Assembly (NCBI RefSeq): GCF_039541115.1
Contig: NZ_BAABFP010000004.1
Location: 47,942 to 111,941, forward strand
Length of the DNA stretch: 64,000 nucleotides
Reading direction: 5' to 3'
DNA from: Angustibacter luteus
Lineage (GTDB): Bacteria; Actinomycetota; Actinomycetes; Actinomycetales; Angustibacteraceae
The position numbers and the translations under genes are program-made. Shown one piece after another: positions 33,038 to 41,343 of the stretch. The notes below the pieces were generated by a model. It was given only the letters and a program-made list of their open reading frames with translations, did not search any database and was not told the origin of the DNA. Positions within the stretch are counted from its first letter, which is position 1, and every line of letters starts with the position of its first letter.

Positions 33038-35134
33038 TCACTCGTCGGTCTCGTCGATGACCCGGCCCCCGAGCAACCGCTCGACCACGGGCCGGCCGAC
33101 GAGGTCGCTGTCCTCTGCGTCCGGGTCGTCCGCGCTCGGCAGGTCGTCCGCGAGCGCCACCGCCGACGCCTCCGGACGCCGGAACTTGGCCGCCTGCTCG
33201 GTGGCCACCTCACGGCGGCTGCGCCGGGGCGGTTCGGGCTCGGCCGGCGGGGCGGGATCGGCGGCTGGTTCAGGCTCCGGTTCCGGAGCAGGCTCGACGT
33301 CGTCGTGGGGTGGGCTGTCCCACCCGGCGGGCTCCGCCGGGGCCGTCTGCTGCGCGGGCTGGCGCGGCGGCGGTGAGGCGGGCGGGCCCGACGCGGGCGG
33401 CCGACCGGGACCCCCGGAGCCAGCACCACGGTTGGCGCCCCCGGCGGGCAAGGTGTCGCCGTGGACGGCCTCGACCTGGGCATCGAGGGCGAGGACCTCG
33501 ATCAGCGCCTGCCGCACGAACTCGCCGTGCGCACCGGCGCGGAAGTTGGCCGCAGCACCCTCGGACGCGATCCCCAGCGTGACCCGGCGGCCGTCGAAGG
33601 CGAGCACCTGGGCGTGCTGGACCAGCATGAACGTCACCTTCTTCATGCTGAACAGGCGCGTCGCGACGTCCGGCCAGGCGTGCCGGATCGCCTCGACGTC
33701 CAGCGCGCCGGGGGCAGCCGGGGCCACTGAAGCAGCCGGCTCGGCCACCGGCTCGGGGGCCGGCTCGGCGACCGGCTGGGCGACCGGCTGGGCGACCGGC
33801 TCGGCGAGCGGCGTCGGCGCGGCGTCCGGCTGCGCCTCGGGCTCCGGTTCCGGCCGTGGTGCGGGCTCGGCTGCCGGGGCTCGATCGGCCGGCGGCGCAG
33901 CGGGGGCAGCGGGCTGGACGGCGGGCTGGACGGCAGCCGGGACAGCAGCGACCGGGGCGCCAGCCGCGGGCACGGCCACGGAGAGCCGGCGCTCGATGCG
34001 GTCCAGCCGGGCGCCGTAGCCGGCCTCGCCGTCGGCGGCGGGCAGCAGGACCCGGGCGCACAGCAGCTCGAGCTGGAGCCGCGGTGCGGTGGCGCCGGTG
34101 AGCTCGGTCAAACCGTTGTTGACGACGTCCGCCGATCGGGAGAGCTGGGCGGCGCCGAACCGGGAGGCCTGGTCGCGCAGCCGCTCGAGCTGGTCCTCCG
34201 GCACTCCGCGCAGGATCGCTCCGGCCCCCTCCGGCACCGCGCTGATCACCAGCAGGTCCCGCAGCCGCTCGAGCAGGTCCTCGACGAACCGGCGCGGCTC
34301 GTGCCCGGACTCGACGACACGGTCCACCACCTTGAAGACGGTCGCCGCATCGCCCGCCGCGAAGGCGTCGACCACCGCATCCAGCAGCGTGGCGTCGGTG
34401 TACCCGAGCAGCGACACCGCGCGCTCGTACGTCACCCCGTCCTCGCCTGACCCCGCGATGAGCTGGTCGAGCACGGACAGCGCGTCCCGCACCGACCCGG
34501 CCCCCGCGCGCACCACGAGCGGCAGCACCCCCTTGGACACCTCGACGTCCTCGCGCCGGCACAGCTCAGCCAGGTAGTCCTGCAGGCGCTGCGGCGGGAC
34601 CAGCCGGAAGGGGTAGTGGTGGGTCCGCGAGCGGATCGTCCCGATGACCTTCTCGGGCTCGGTGGTGGCGAAGATGAACTTCACGTGCGGCGGCGGCTCC
34701 TCGACGACCTTCAGCAGGGCGTTGAAGCCCGCGGAGGTCACCATGTGCGCCTCGTCGATGATGTAGACCTTGTACCGGCTCGCGGCCGGGCCGAACGCCG
34801 CCTTCTCGCGCAGCTCGCGGGCGTCGTCCACACCACCGTGGCTGGCCGCGTCGATCTCGATGACGTCGACCGTGCCCGCCCCACCACGGGCCAGGCCCAC
34901 GCACGAGTCGCACACCCCGCAGGGCACATCCGTCGGCCCCTGCTCGCAGTTCAGGCAGCGCGCGAGGATCCGAGCGGACGTGGTCTTGCCGCACCCGCGA
35001 GGCCCGCTGAACAGGTAGGCGTGGTTGACCCGCCCGGTGCGCAGCGCCTGCATGAGCGGCTCGGTGACGTGCTCCTGACCGATGACGTCCGCGAACGACT
35101 CGGGGCGGTAGCGGCGGTACAGGGCGGTCGACAC
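33038..35134 (-). CDS. dnaX: DNA polymerase III subunit gamma/tau
   Basis: A 698-residue clamp-loader subunit. The AAA+ module has Walker A GPRGCGKTT (44-52), a zinc module with Cys60, Cys63 region, Cys72, Cys75 and Cys78, and Walker B YIIDEAHM (about 120-127). After domain III (about 370) comes a long Pro/Ala/Glu linker with an exact 12-bp tandem repeat, then a folded tau-like region (about 470-540) and a second Pro-rich linker and basic tail. No frameshift signal is obvious, so the full tau form is probably the product. GTG start. Confidence 0.95.
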   Translation of the reverse strand: MSTALYRRYRPESFADVIGQEHVTEPLMQALRTGRVNHAYLFSGPRGCGKTTSARILARCLNCEQGPTDVPCGVCDSCVGLARGGAGTVDVIEIDAASHGGVDDARELREKAAFGPAASRYKVYIIDEAHMVTSAGFNALLKVVEEPPPHVKFIFATTEPEKVIGTIRSRTHHYPFRLVPPQRLQDYLAELCRREDVEVSKGVLPLVVRAGAGSVRDALSVLDQLIAGSGEDGVTYERAVSLLGYTDATLLDAVVDAFAAGDAATVFKVVDRVVESGHEPRRFVEDLLERLRDLLVISAVPEGAGAILRGVPEDQLERLRDQASRFGAAQLSRSADVVNNGLTELTGATAPRLQLELLCARVLLPAADGEAGYGARLDRIERRLSVAVPAAGAPVAAVPAAVQPAVQPAAPAAPPADRAPAAEPAPRPEPEPEAQPDAAPTPLAEPVAQPVAQPVAEPAPEPVAEPAASVAPAAPGALDVEAIRHAWPDVATRLFSMKKVTFMLVQHAQVLAFDGRRVTLGIASEGAAANFRAGAHGEFVRQALIEVLALDAQVEAVHGDTLPAGGANRGAGSGGPGRPPASGPPASPPPRQPAQQTAPAEPAGWDSPPHDDVEPAPEPEPEPAADPAPPAEPEPPRRSRREVATEQAAKFRRPEASAVALADDLPSADDPDAEDSDLVGRPVVERLLGGRVIDETDE
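33767..33802. repeat. 12-bp tandem repeat (three units) in dnaX linker
   Basis: GGCGACCGGCTG occurs twice in a row, followed by GGCGACCGGCTC. The unit is in frame and encodes a repeated four-residue PVAQ-type block in the disordered linker of the DnaX protein, where copy-number change would be harmless. Confidence 0.8.
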
Positions 35135-35277
35135 GGGACGACCCTAACGCGCCGTCCCGACAGCTTGGCGTCCGTCGTCCACCGGTTCCACCCACGACCG
35201 ACGGTCTGCGGTTGCCGCTGTCGGTGGACTGCGCGACGGTGTACCCGGTCAAAGGGGACGTCTAGCCGAGGAGCGTC

Positions 35278-35805
35278 ATGGCCGGCACTGCGCACGAACG
35301 TCCGCTGGTCGTCGTGATGGGCGTCTCCGGAACGGGGAAGACGACCATCGGCGAGGCACTCGCCGCACGGCTCCACCTCGACTACCGGGACGCCGACGTG
35401 TTCCACCCGCAGGCCAACATCGACAAGATGGCGGCCGGCCACCCCCTGGACGACGACGACCGGGCCCCCTGGCTGGCGGCCATCGGTGGCTGGCTCGCCG
35501 AGCACGACCTGACCGGTGGGGTGGTGAGCTGCTCGGCGCTGCACCGCACCTACCGGGACACCCTGCGCAGCCTCGCGCCCCGAGCGCGCTTCCTGCACCT
35601 GTCCGGCGACCCGGAGGTCATCGCCGAGCGGATGCGGGCCCGGCCCGAGCACTTCTTCAAGGTCGAGATGCTCGCGTCCCAGCTCGAGACCCTCGAGCCG
35701 CTCGAGGACGACGAGCCCGGCGTCACCGCCGACCTGTCCGACCCGGTCGAGCAGATCATCGACCACTTCCTGTCGACCCTCGCACCCACCGGAGGCACCC
35801 CGTGA
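35278..35805 (+). CDS. gntK: Gluconokinase
   Basis: A 175-residue shikimate-kinase-fold enzyme phosphorylating gluconate to 6-phosphogluconate. Walker A is GVSGTGKTT (15-23), followed by DADVFHPQANIDKMAAGHPL, the GntK substrate region, and SCSALHRTYRD. The ATG follows GAGGAG. The stop overlaps the GTG of the GntP permease gene, forming a gluconate operon with the downstream SDR gene. Confidence 0.95.
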   Translation: MAGTAHERPLVVVMGVSGTGKTTIGEALAARLHLDYRDADVFHPQANIDKMAAGHPLDDDDRAPWLAAIGGWLAEHDLTGGVVSCSALHRTYRDTLRSLAPRARFLHLSGDPEVIAERMRARPEHFFKVEMLASQLETLEPLEDDEPGVTADLSDPVEQIIDHFLSTLAPTGGTP

Positions 35806-37307
35806 TCACCGCGTTCCTCACCGCTGAGCCGATCAGCGACGCCAGCGGCGGCCAGCTGATCGCCGCTGCACTGATCGGTATCGCGGTCATCGTCGTGCTG
35901 ATCACCTGGCTCAAGGTGCACCCGTTCCTCGCCCTGACCATCGGCTCGATCATCACCGGCGCAGTCGCCGGCGCCGAGCTGTCCAAGACGGTGCTGAGCT
36001 TCTCGACCGGCGTCGGCGCGACCGTGGCCTCGGTGGGCGTGCTCATCGCGCTCGGCGCGATGTTCGGCAAGCTGCTCGCCGACTCCGGCGGCGCGTCCGA
36101 GATCGTGGACACCATCGTCGACCGCTCCAGCGCGCGCACCCTGCCGTGGGCGATGGCGCTGGTCGGGGCCCTGATCGGGCTGCCGATGTTCTTCGAGATC
36201 GGCCTGGTGCTGCTCGTGCCGATCATCCTGCTGGTGGCTCAGCGCTCGGGTCAGCCCCTGATGAAGATCGCGATCCCCACGCTCGCGGGGCTCTCGGTGC
36301 TGCACGGGTTCGTCCCGCCGCACCCCGGCCCGCTGGCCGCCATCGGCGTCGTGAAGGCCGACCTCGGCATCACCCTCGCGCTCGGCCTGCTGATCGCCAT
36401 CCCGACCGTGATCATCGCCGGGCCGCTGTTCGCGCCCTTCGCGGCCCGCTGGGCCCCGGTGATGGCCCCCGGTGCCGCAGTGGAGGAGACCGTCGGCGCC
36501 GGTGGCGCGGGCAACACGTCGCGGACGTCGACCGGCGCCGGCACGAGCGCAGCGCGCACGAGCAGCACGGGAACCGGCGAGGGCACGGACGTCGACACCG
36601 GCGAGGGCGACACCAGCCTGGACCGTGCGCCGGGCCACCGCCGGCCGAGCTTCCCGGTCACGCTCGCCACCGTTCTGCTGCCCGTCGCACTGATGCTGGG
36701 CAAGGCCGTCGCCGACATCTGGCTCAACGAGAACAGCCTGGGCTACAAGGTGCTGGACTTCATCGGCACGCCGCTGGTGGCACTGCTGATCGCCGTGCTC
36801 GTGGCCATGTTCACCCTCGGGGTGGGCACGGGCATGAGCAAGACGGAGCTGTCGAAGTCGTTCGAGACCTCGCTGCCGCCGATCGCCGGGCCGCTGCTCA
36901 TCGTGGCCGCCGGCGGCGGTTTCAAGCAGGTCCTGGTCGACACCGGGATCGGCGGGGCCATCGGCGACGCGATCGCGGGCAGCAGCATCTCGCCGCTGCT
37001 GCTGGCGTGGGTGGTGGCGGTGCTGATCCGGCTCGCGACCGGGTCGGCGACCGTGGCCACCATCACCGCCGCGGGCATCATGGCCCCGCTGGCGGGCAGC
37101 ATGTCCAACGGGGAGACCTCGCTGCTCGTGCTGGCCATCGGCAGCGGCTCGCTGTTCTTCAGCCACGTCAACGACGCCGGGTTCTGGCTGGTCAAGGAGT
37201 ACTTCGGGCTCACCGTGGGGCAGACCATCAAGAGCTGGTCGGTGATGGAGACGATCATCTCGGTGACCGGCATCATCCTGGTCATGGCGTTGAACCTGGT
37301 CGTGTAG
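35802..37307 (+). CDS. gntP: GntP-family gluconate permease
   Basis: A 501-residue permease with about 12-14 membrane segments. HGFVPPHPGPLAA, NDAGFW and the C-terminal hydrophobic run are typical of GntP/GntT. In the middle (about residues 225-285) there is a hydrophilic insertion rich in Gly, Ser, Thr and acidic residues (36475-36660), which is longer than the cytoplasmic loop of typical family members. Translational coupling (GTGA) with gntK and the downstream dehydrogenase supports gluconate or a related sugar acid as substrate. Confidence 0.92.
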   Translation: MITAFLTAEPISDASGGQLIAAALIGIAVIVVLITWLKVHPFLALTIGSIITGAVAGAELSKTVLSFSTGVGATVASVGVLIALGAMFGKLLADSGGASEIVDTIVDRSSARTLPWAMALVGALIGLPMFFEIGLVLLVPIILLVAQRSGQPLMKIAIPTLAGLSVLHGFVPPHPGPLAAIGVVKADLGITLALGLLIAIPTVIIAGPLFAPFAARWAPVMAPGAAVEETVGAGGAGNTSRTSTGAGTSAARTSSTGTGEGTDVDTGEGDTSLDRAPGHRRPSFPVTLATVLLPVALMLGKAVADIWLNENSLGYKVLDFIGTPLVALLIAVLVAMFTLGVGTGMSKTELSKSFETSLPPIAGPLLIVAAGGGFKQVLVDTGIGGAIGDAIAGSSISPLLLAWVVAVLIRLATGSATVATITAAGIMAPLAGSMSNGETSLLVLAIGSGSLFFSHVNDAGFWLVKEYFGLTVGQTIKSWSVMETIISVTGIILVMALNLVV

Positions 37308-37309
37308 CG

Positions 37310-38086
37310 GTGCCCGGGGCGGCCGGCCTCTTCGACCTGACCGGCGAGGTCGCACTCGTCACCGGCGCGAGCCGCGGCATCGGGGCGGTGCTCGCTCGTG
37401 GACTGGCCACGGCCGGGGCCACCGTCGTGATCACGGCGCGGGACGAGGCGGCCCTGCAGAGGCAGGCGGAGCACCTCCGGGACGAGGTCGCCGCCGAGGT
37501 GCACACAGTCGCCTTCGACGTCACCGAGCCGGACGACGTCGCCCGCGGCGCCGCCCAGGTGCGCGACCTCGCGGGCGACCCGACGATCCTGGTGAACAAC
37601 GCGGGCGTCCAGCACCGGCAACCGATCCTCGAGCTGGAGCCCGCGGACTGGCACCGGCTGCTCGACACGAACCTGACCAGCGCCTACCTGGTGGCCCGCG
37701 AGCTCGCCCCCGCGATGCTGCGGGCCGGGCGCGGCAAGGTGCTCAACGTCTGCTCCGTGCAGACCCACCTCGCCCGGCCCGGGCTGTCGGCGTACGCGGC
37801 CAGCAAGGCCGGCCTGGGCATGCTCACCCAGGTCATGTGCGCGGAGTGGGCGTCGTCCGGCGTCCAGGTCAACGGTCTCGCGCCCGGGTACGTCGACACC
37901 GAGCTCACCGCACCTCTGGTCGCCGACCCCGAGTTCGACTCCTGGATCCGCGGCCGGACGCCGGCCGGCCGCTGGGGCGCGCCGCAGGACCTCGTCGGCG
38001 CGGCGGTGTTCCTGTGCAGCGGCGCGTCCGACTTCGTGAACGGCCAGGTGCTCGTCGTGGACGGCGGGCTCACCGCAGTCGTCTGA
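37310..38086 (+). CDS. SDR oxidoreductase, gluconate 5-dehydrogenase-like
   Basis: A 258-residue classical short-chain dehydrogenase. The cofactor motif TGASRGIG, NNAGV, the catalytic Ser in NVCSVQTH and YAASK (Tyr and Lys) are all present, and the C-terminal VDGGLTAVV is usual for the family. It starts 2 bases after gntP and probably interconverts gluconate and 5-ketogluconate (IdnO/Gno type), feeding the kinase. Specificity is an inference from operon context. Confidence 0.85.
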   Translation: MPGAAGLFDLTGEVALVTGASRGIGAVLARGLATAGATVVITARDEAALQRQAEHLRDEVAAEVHTVAFDVTEPDDVARGAAQVRDLAGDPTILVNNAGVQHRQPILELEPADWHRLLDTNLTSAYLVARELAPAMLRAGRGKVLNVCSVQTHLARPGLSAYAASKAGLGMLTQVMCAEWASSGVQVNGLAPGYVDTELTAPLVADPEFDSWIRGRTPAGRWGAPQDLVGAAVFLCSGASDFVNGQVLVVDGGLTAVV

Positions 38087-38099
38087 GACCCAGCAAACA

Positions 38100-38197
38100 T
38101 GAGCGACCCCTCGCGCACCCGACAGAGCCCGCCTGCCCTTGCTGCCTTCCGGCCCTGGGGGAGTTGAGCGAGGTGACGCCGCACGAGGGGTCGGCGA
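38100..38197 (-). ncRNA. ffs: Signal recognition particle RNA (small bacterial type)
   Basis: On the minus strand the apical loop GGGCCGGAAGGCAGCAAGGG is the conserved SRP domain IV core that binds Ffh. The ends CGACCCCTCG and CGAGGGGTCG pair to form the long hairpin. The ends of the RNA are approximate to within about five bases. Confidence 0.93.
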
Positions 38198-38259
38198 CCA
38201 CTCTACAAGGCGCCGGGCGTGGTCCGAGCCACCCCTGAACCTCCGGTATTCTCTGCGGC

Positions 38260-38348
38260 GGAGGATTCGCATAGTGGCCTAGTGCGCACGATTGGAAATC
38301 GTGTTGGGTTAATCACCCTCAGGGGTTCAAATCCCCTATCCTCCGCCA
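38260..38348 (+). tRNA. tRNA-Ser(GGA)
   Basis: An 89-base class II tRNA with CCA encoded. Acceptor GGAGGAT pairs with ATCCTCC; the anticodon stem CACGA/TCGTG encloses TTGGAAA, anticodon GGA. The long variable arm follows, and the T loop is GGTTCAAATCC. Confidence 0.97.
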
Positions 38349-38477
38349 CCTCGAGGGGGTCCGGGCAGCTGCTCGGGCCCCTTCGTCGTCCGGGAACGAA
38401 CCCTGGCGTCCGGAGCGCCCCGGCTGCCACACTCGCTCGCAGCGCAGACCGTGAGGTCGACCGAGAGGTGGGACGCC

Positions 38478-38918
38478 GTGGCGATCCGAGACAACCCCTA
38501 CGGGGAGTTCAACTTCCTGGTCCAGCTCGGCGACGGCAGCGACGACACCGTCGCCGGCGGGTTCCGCACGGTCAGCGGCATCGGCACCTCCCTGGACGTC
38601 ATCGAGTACCGCAACGGCAACGACCGCTCGCCCTCGACGCGGCTGCTGGCCGGGCTGCGCCGGCACCCGCGGGCCGTGCTCACTCGCGGGGTGATCGGTG
38701 ACCTCCGGCTGTGGCAGTGGGCGAACCAGGACCCACCCGAGCGGCGCACCGTGACGATCGTGCTGCTCGACGAGACCCGTTCCGCGGTCATGGCGTTCAC
38801 GTTGCTGCGGGCGTGGCCGACGAAGTGGGAGGGCCCGGCGCTGGACGCCGCGGGGACCGACGTCGCGATCGAGACCCTCGAGCTCTGCTACGAGGGCCTG
38901 CAGGTCGAGAGCATCTGA
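38478..38918 (+). CDS. Phage tail tube (gp19-like) protein, orphan
   Basis: A 146-residue protein with the clear signature of T4 gp19-type tail tube proteins, also found as inner-tube subunits of contractile injection systems: NPYGEFNFLVQL, SGIGTSLDVIEYRNGND, LAGLRRHPRAVLTRGV, LWQW and the end AWPTKWEGPALDAAG then VAIETLELCYEGL. No sheath, baseplate, spike or ATPase gene is nearby. GTG at 38478 follows GAGGTG; a GTG at 38451 is also possible. It lies 130 bases after tRNA-Ser(GGA) and 3 bases before the next gene. Confidence 0.85.
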   Translation: MAIRDNPYGEFNFLVQLGDGSDDTVAGGFRTVSGIGTSLDVIEYRNGNDRSPSTRLLAGLRRHPRAVLTRGVIGDLRLWQWANQDPPERRTVTIVLLDETRSAVMAFTLLRAWPTKWEGPALDAAGTDVAIETLELCYEGLQVESI

Positions 38919-38921
38919 GCC

Positions 38922-39278
38922 ATGGCCGAGCCCACGAGCTGGCGTCCCGAGGTCGTGCTGGACGTCGAGGTCCGCGGCGGGTCCGTCGTCCTGGTGCTGG
39001 AGAACACCGGGACGGCGTGCGCGTACCGACCGCGGGTGCGGTTCGACCCTGAGGTGGTCGGGCTGGGCGGAGAGCTGGCGGTGTCCAAGCTGCGGATCTG
39101 GACCTCGCTCGCCGTCCTTCGCCCGGGCCGTGCCGTGGAGGTGCTGCTGGGCAGCGTCGCCGACACCGATCAGCGGTTCACCGCGCAGATCGACTACGCG
39201 GACGTCGACGGGCGCAGCTACGCAGTGACGCTCGGCCACGACCTGCGCGTGTACCACGAGCTTCCGCAGCCCTTCTGA
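38922..39278 (+). CDS. Hypothetical beta-rich protein paired with the tail tube gene
   Basis: A 118-residue protein with alternating hydrophobic strands and no signal peptide or membrane segment. VVLVLENTGTACAYRPRVRF and RPGRAVEVLLGSV look like the strands of an Ig-like (CARDB-type) sandwich. It is encoded 3 bases after the tail tube gene and ends 25 bases before the next gene. No known family is recognised. Proximity suggests it binds the tube protein, but this is an inference. Confidence 0.7.
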   Translation: MAEPTSWRPEVVLDVEVRGGSVVLVLENTGTACAYRPRVRFDPEVVGLGGELAVSKLRIWTSLAVLRPGRAVEVLLGSVADTDQRFTAQIDYADVDGRSYAVTLGHDLRVYHELPQPF

Positions 39279-39303
39279 CCTGCGCTTCCTCTAGGATCAG
39301 GGC

Positions 39304-39603
39304 GTGATATTCAAGGCCGTCGGCGACTCCCGACCGTATCCGGACCACGGGCTCACCACGCCCAAGGACTGGTCGGACGTCCCGCCGCGGCAGGTGCGGC
39401 TCGACGAGCTGGTCACGACGAAGCGCACCCTCGACCTGGACGCCCTGCTGTCCGAGGACTCCACGTTCTACGGTGACCTGTTCGCGCACGTCGTGGAGTT
39501 CGGCGGGGTGCTCTACCTCGAGGACGGGCTGCACCGGGCCCTGCGAGCTGCCCTGCAGCAGCGGCCCGTCCTGCACGCGCGCGTCCTGGTGATCGACGGC
39601 TAG
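39304..39603 (+). CDS. Conserved DGLHR protein (VapB-like annotation, ParB-like motif)
   Basis: A 99-residue protein beginning MIFKAVGDSRPYPDHG and containing PPRQVRLDELVTTKRTLDLD and YLEDGLHRALRAAL. Close relatives in actinobacteria are often labelled VapB-type antitoxins, but no toxin gene is adjacent. DGLHR resembles the DGHHR motif of ParB/sulfiredoxin-like folds. It lies 5 bases upstream of the LytR_C gene, a pairing that I recall as conserved. GTG start. Confidence 0.7.
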   Translation: MIFKAVGDSRPYPDHGLTTPKDWSDVPPRQVRLDELVTTKRTLDLDALLSEDSTFYGDLFAHVVEFGGVLYLEDGLHRALRAALQQRPVLHARVLVIDG

Positions 39604-39608
39604 CAGCC

Positions 39609-40223
39609 ATGTCGACGGGGTACATCGACGAGCCCCCCACCTGGCGGCTTCGCAAGCGGCACCGGCAGCAGATCACGCTGGGGCTGGTCCTGTTGCTGCT
39701 GCTGGCGACCGGGGCGGTCGGGTACGCCGTGTACTCGGGGGCCATCGGTGGCCCGGCACAGGTCGACGTGGCCAAGCTGCCGCCCTGCCCGCCGGCCGCG
39801 AAGGTCCTGACGCCCGAGAGCGTGCACGTCAACGTCTACAACGCGACCCGGCGCGACGGTCTCGCCGCCAAGACCGCCAACGCGCTCGCGCTGCGCTCCT
39901 TCGCCATCGGGACCTACGCCAACGACCCGAAGAACGAGCGGGTCGCCGGCATCGCGATCATCCGCTACGGCCCGAAGGGCTCGGCGGCCGCGACGGTGCT
40001 GGCCAAGCACGTGGCCGGCGCGAAGCTGGTCAACGACAAGCGCAAGGGCGCCGGGGTCGATCTCGTGCTGGGGGCGAAGTACAAGAGCCTGAAGCCGCTC
40101 GCCCAGGTGACCGCGACGCCGACCAGCACACCCACGTGTCGGGTCGTCACCCCGACGCCCAGCGTGACGACGTCCCCGACGGCCACGGCCAAGGTGACCG
40201 CCAAGGCCACGACTGCCAAGTAG
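39609..40223 (+). CDS. LytR C-terminal domain protein
   Basis: A 204-residue protein with a basic cytoplasmic start, one membrane segment (about 23-45) and an extracytoplasmic LytR_C domain (about 70-160) including VHVNVYNATRRDGLAAKTANAL. A Thr/Pro/Ala-rich tail ends the protein. The LytR_C domain accompanies LCP cell-wall ligases, but here it stands without the catalytic domain. It is likely to act in wall assembly. Confidence 0.85.
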   Translation: MSTGYIDEPPTWRLRKRHRQQITLGLVLLLLLATGAVGYAVYSGAIGGPAQVDVAKLPPCPPAAKVLTPESVHVNVYNATRRDGLAAKTANALALRSFAIGTYANDPKNERVAGIAIIRYGPKGSAAATVLAKHVAGAKLVNDKRKGAGVDLVLGAKYKSLKPLAQVTATPTSTPTCRVVTPTPSVTTSPTATAKVTAKATTAK

Positions 40224-40249
40224 CGCAGCCGATGCCGGGAGGCGGCAGG

Positions 40250-40870
40250 ATGGTCCGGATGAGCACCGAAGCACGCGAGATCTGGGACGCCGAAGCCACC
40301 TCGTTCGACGACGAGCCTGACCACGGCCTGCGCGACCCCGAGACGCGGGCGGCCTGGGAGCAGCTGCTCGCCGAGCTGCTACCGGCCATCCCTCACCCGC
40401 TCCGCGTGGCTGACCTCGGGTGCGGCACCGGCTCTCTGGCGGTCCTGATGGCGGCGCGCGGGCACCACGTGCACGGGCTCGACGTGTCGCCGGTGATGGT
40501 CGAGCAGGCTCGCGCCAAGGCCCAGGACGCTGGCCTGAGTGCCGAGGGCGCGACGTTCGCCGTTGGTGACGCGGCGTTCCCGGACCTGCCGGCCGGCGCG
40601 TTCGACGTCGTGCTGTGCCGGCACGTCCTGTGGGCCCTGCCTGATGCGCGCGCGGTGGTCAGCCGCTGGACGGACCTGCTGGCGCCGGGCGGGCGGCTGG
40701 TCCTCGTCGAGGGCTTCTGGTTCACCGGCGCGGGGCTGCACCAGGACCAGACGGTCGACTTGCTCGACCCGCGACTGGTCCTGCGCCGGAGCGAGCTGCT
40801 GCCGGACCGCGCGTTGTGGGGCAAGGAGATCAGCGACGAGCGGTTCGTCGTCGCGGCGGACCGCGAGTGA
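40250..40870 (+). CDS. SAM-dependent class I methyltransferase
   Basis: A 206-residue methyltransferase. Motif I is ADLGCGTGSLA, the acidic end of strand 2 is HGLDVSPVMV, and motif IV/V include DVVLCRHVLWALPD and LLAPGGRLVLVEG. GGGAGG lies 7 bases before the ATG at 40250; a second ATG is at 40259. The stop overlaps the AraC-type gene, so this is the first gene of a three-gene operon with a regulator and a VOC protein. Confidence 0.88.
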   Translation: MVRMSTEAREIWDAEATSFDDEPDHGLRDPETRAAWEQLLAELLPAIPHPLRVADLGCGTGSLAVLMAARGHHVHGLDVSPVMVEQARAKAQDAGLSAEGATFAVGDAAFPDLPAGAFDVVLCRHVLWALPDARAVVSRWTDLLAPGGRLVLVEGFWFTGAGLHQDQTVDLLDPRLVLRRSELLPDRALWGKEISDERFVVAADRE

Positions 40871-41343
40871 GCGGTCGCGCACCTGCTCGGACGCCGTCCA
40901 CCCTGCTGCCGCACCTGCGTCGGGCCCGCGACCACATCGACCGGCACTTCGCGGAACCGCTCGACGTCGACGCGCTGGCGGCGGTCGCCGGCCTCTCGCC
41001 GTCCCACTTCGTCCGGCGGTTCGGCGAGGCCTTCGGCGAGACGCCCATCCGCTACCTCACCCGGCGGCGGATCGAGCGCGCGCAGGACCTGCTCCGGGTC
41101 GCGAACCTCACCGTCACCGAGGTGTGCACGGCAGTCGGCTTCGCCAGCCTCGGCTCGTTCTCCTCCCGGTTCAGCGAGCTCGTCGGGCAGTCCCCGACCG
41201 CCTACCGGGACCACTGGGCCGCCCGCGGCGGCCCGCACGTGCCCGGCTGCTACCTGTTCATGCGCGGCGTCGTCGACCTGCCCGGAACCGCGCAACCTCG
41301 GAGAAGCGCCAGCGACCACGCGGCCCGTACCGTCGAGCCATGA
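40867..41343 (+). CDS. AraC-family helix-turn-helix regulator (DNA-binding domain only)
   Basis: A 158-residue protein with both HTH motifs of the AraC C-terminal domain (about 15-115): DVDALAAVAGLSPSHFVRRF and VTEVCTAVGFASLGSFSSRF, then VGQSPTAYR. There is no N-terminal ligand domain; instead a short tail with CYLFMRG follows. GTG overlaps the methyltransferase stop and ATGA links it to the VOC gene, so it likely controls its own operon, the VOC protein perhaps acting in the same detoxification response. Confidence 0.88.
   Translation: MSGRAPARTPSTLLPHLRRARDHIDRHFAEPLDVDALAAVAGLSPSHFVRRFGEAFGETPIRYLTRRRIERAQDLLRVANLTVTEVCTAVGFASLGSFSSRFSELVGQSPTAYRDHWAARGGPHVPGCYLFMRGVVDLPGTAQPRRSASDHAARTVEP

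Noticed and set aside
35550..37355. Minus-strand frame of about 600 codons opposite gntP
   Set aside because: It is rich in His, Asp, Gly and Arg and has no domain; the GntP membrane protein on the plus strand is clear.
38260..40223. Genomic island inserted at tRNA-Ser(GGA)
   Set aside because: No integrase, no visible duplicate of the tRNA 3' end downstream and no other mobile genes. Only the tail tube pair is unusual.
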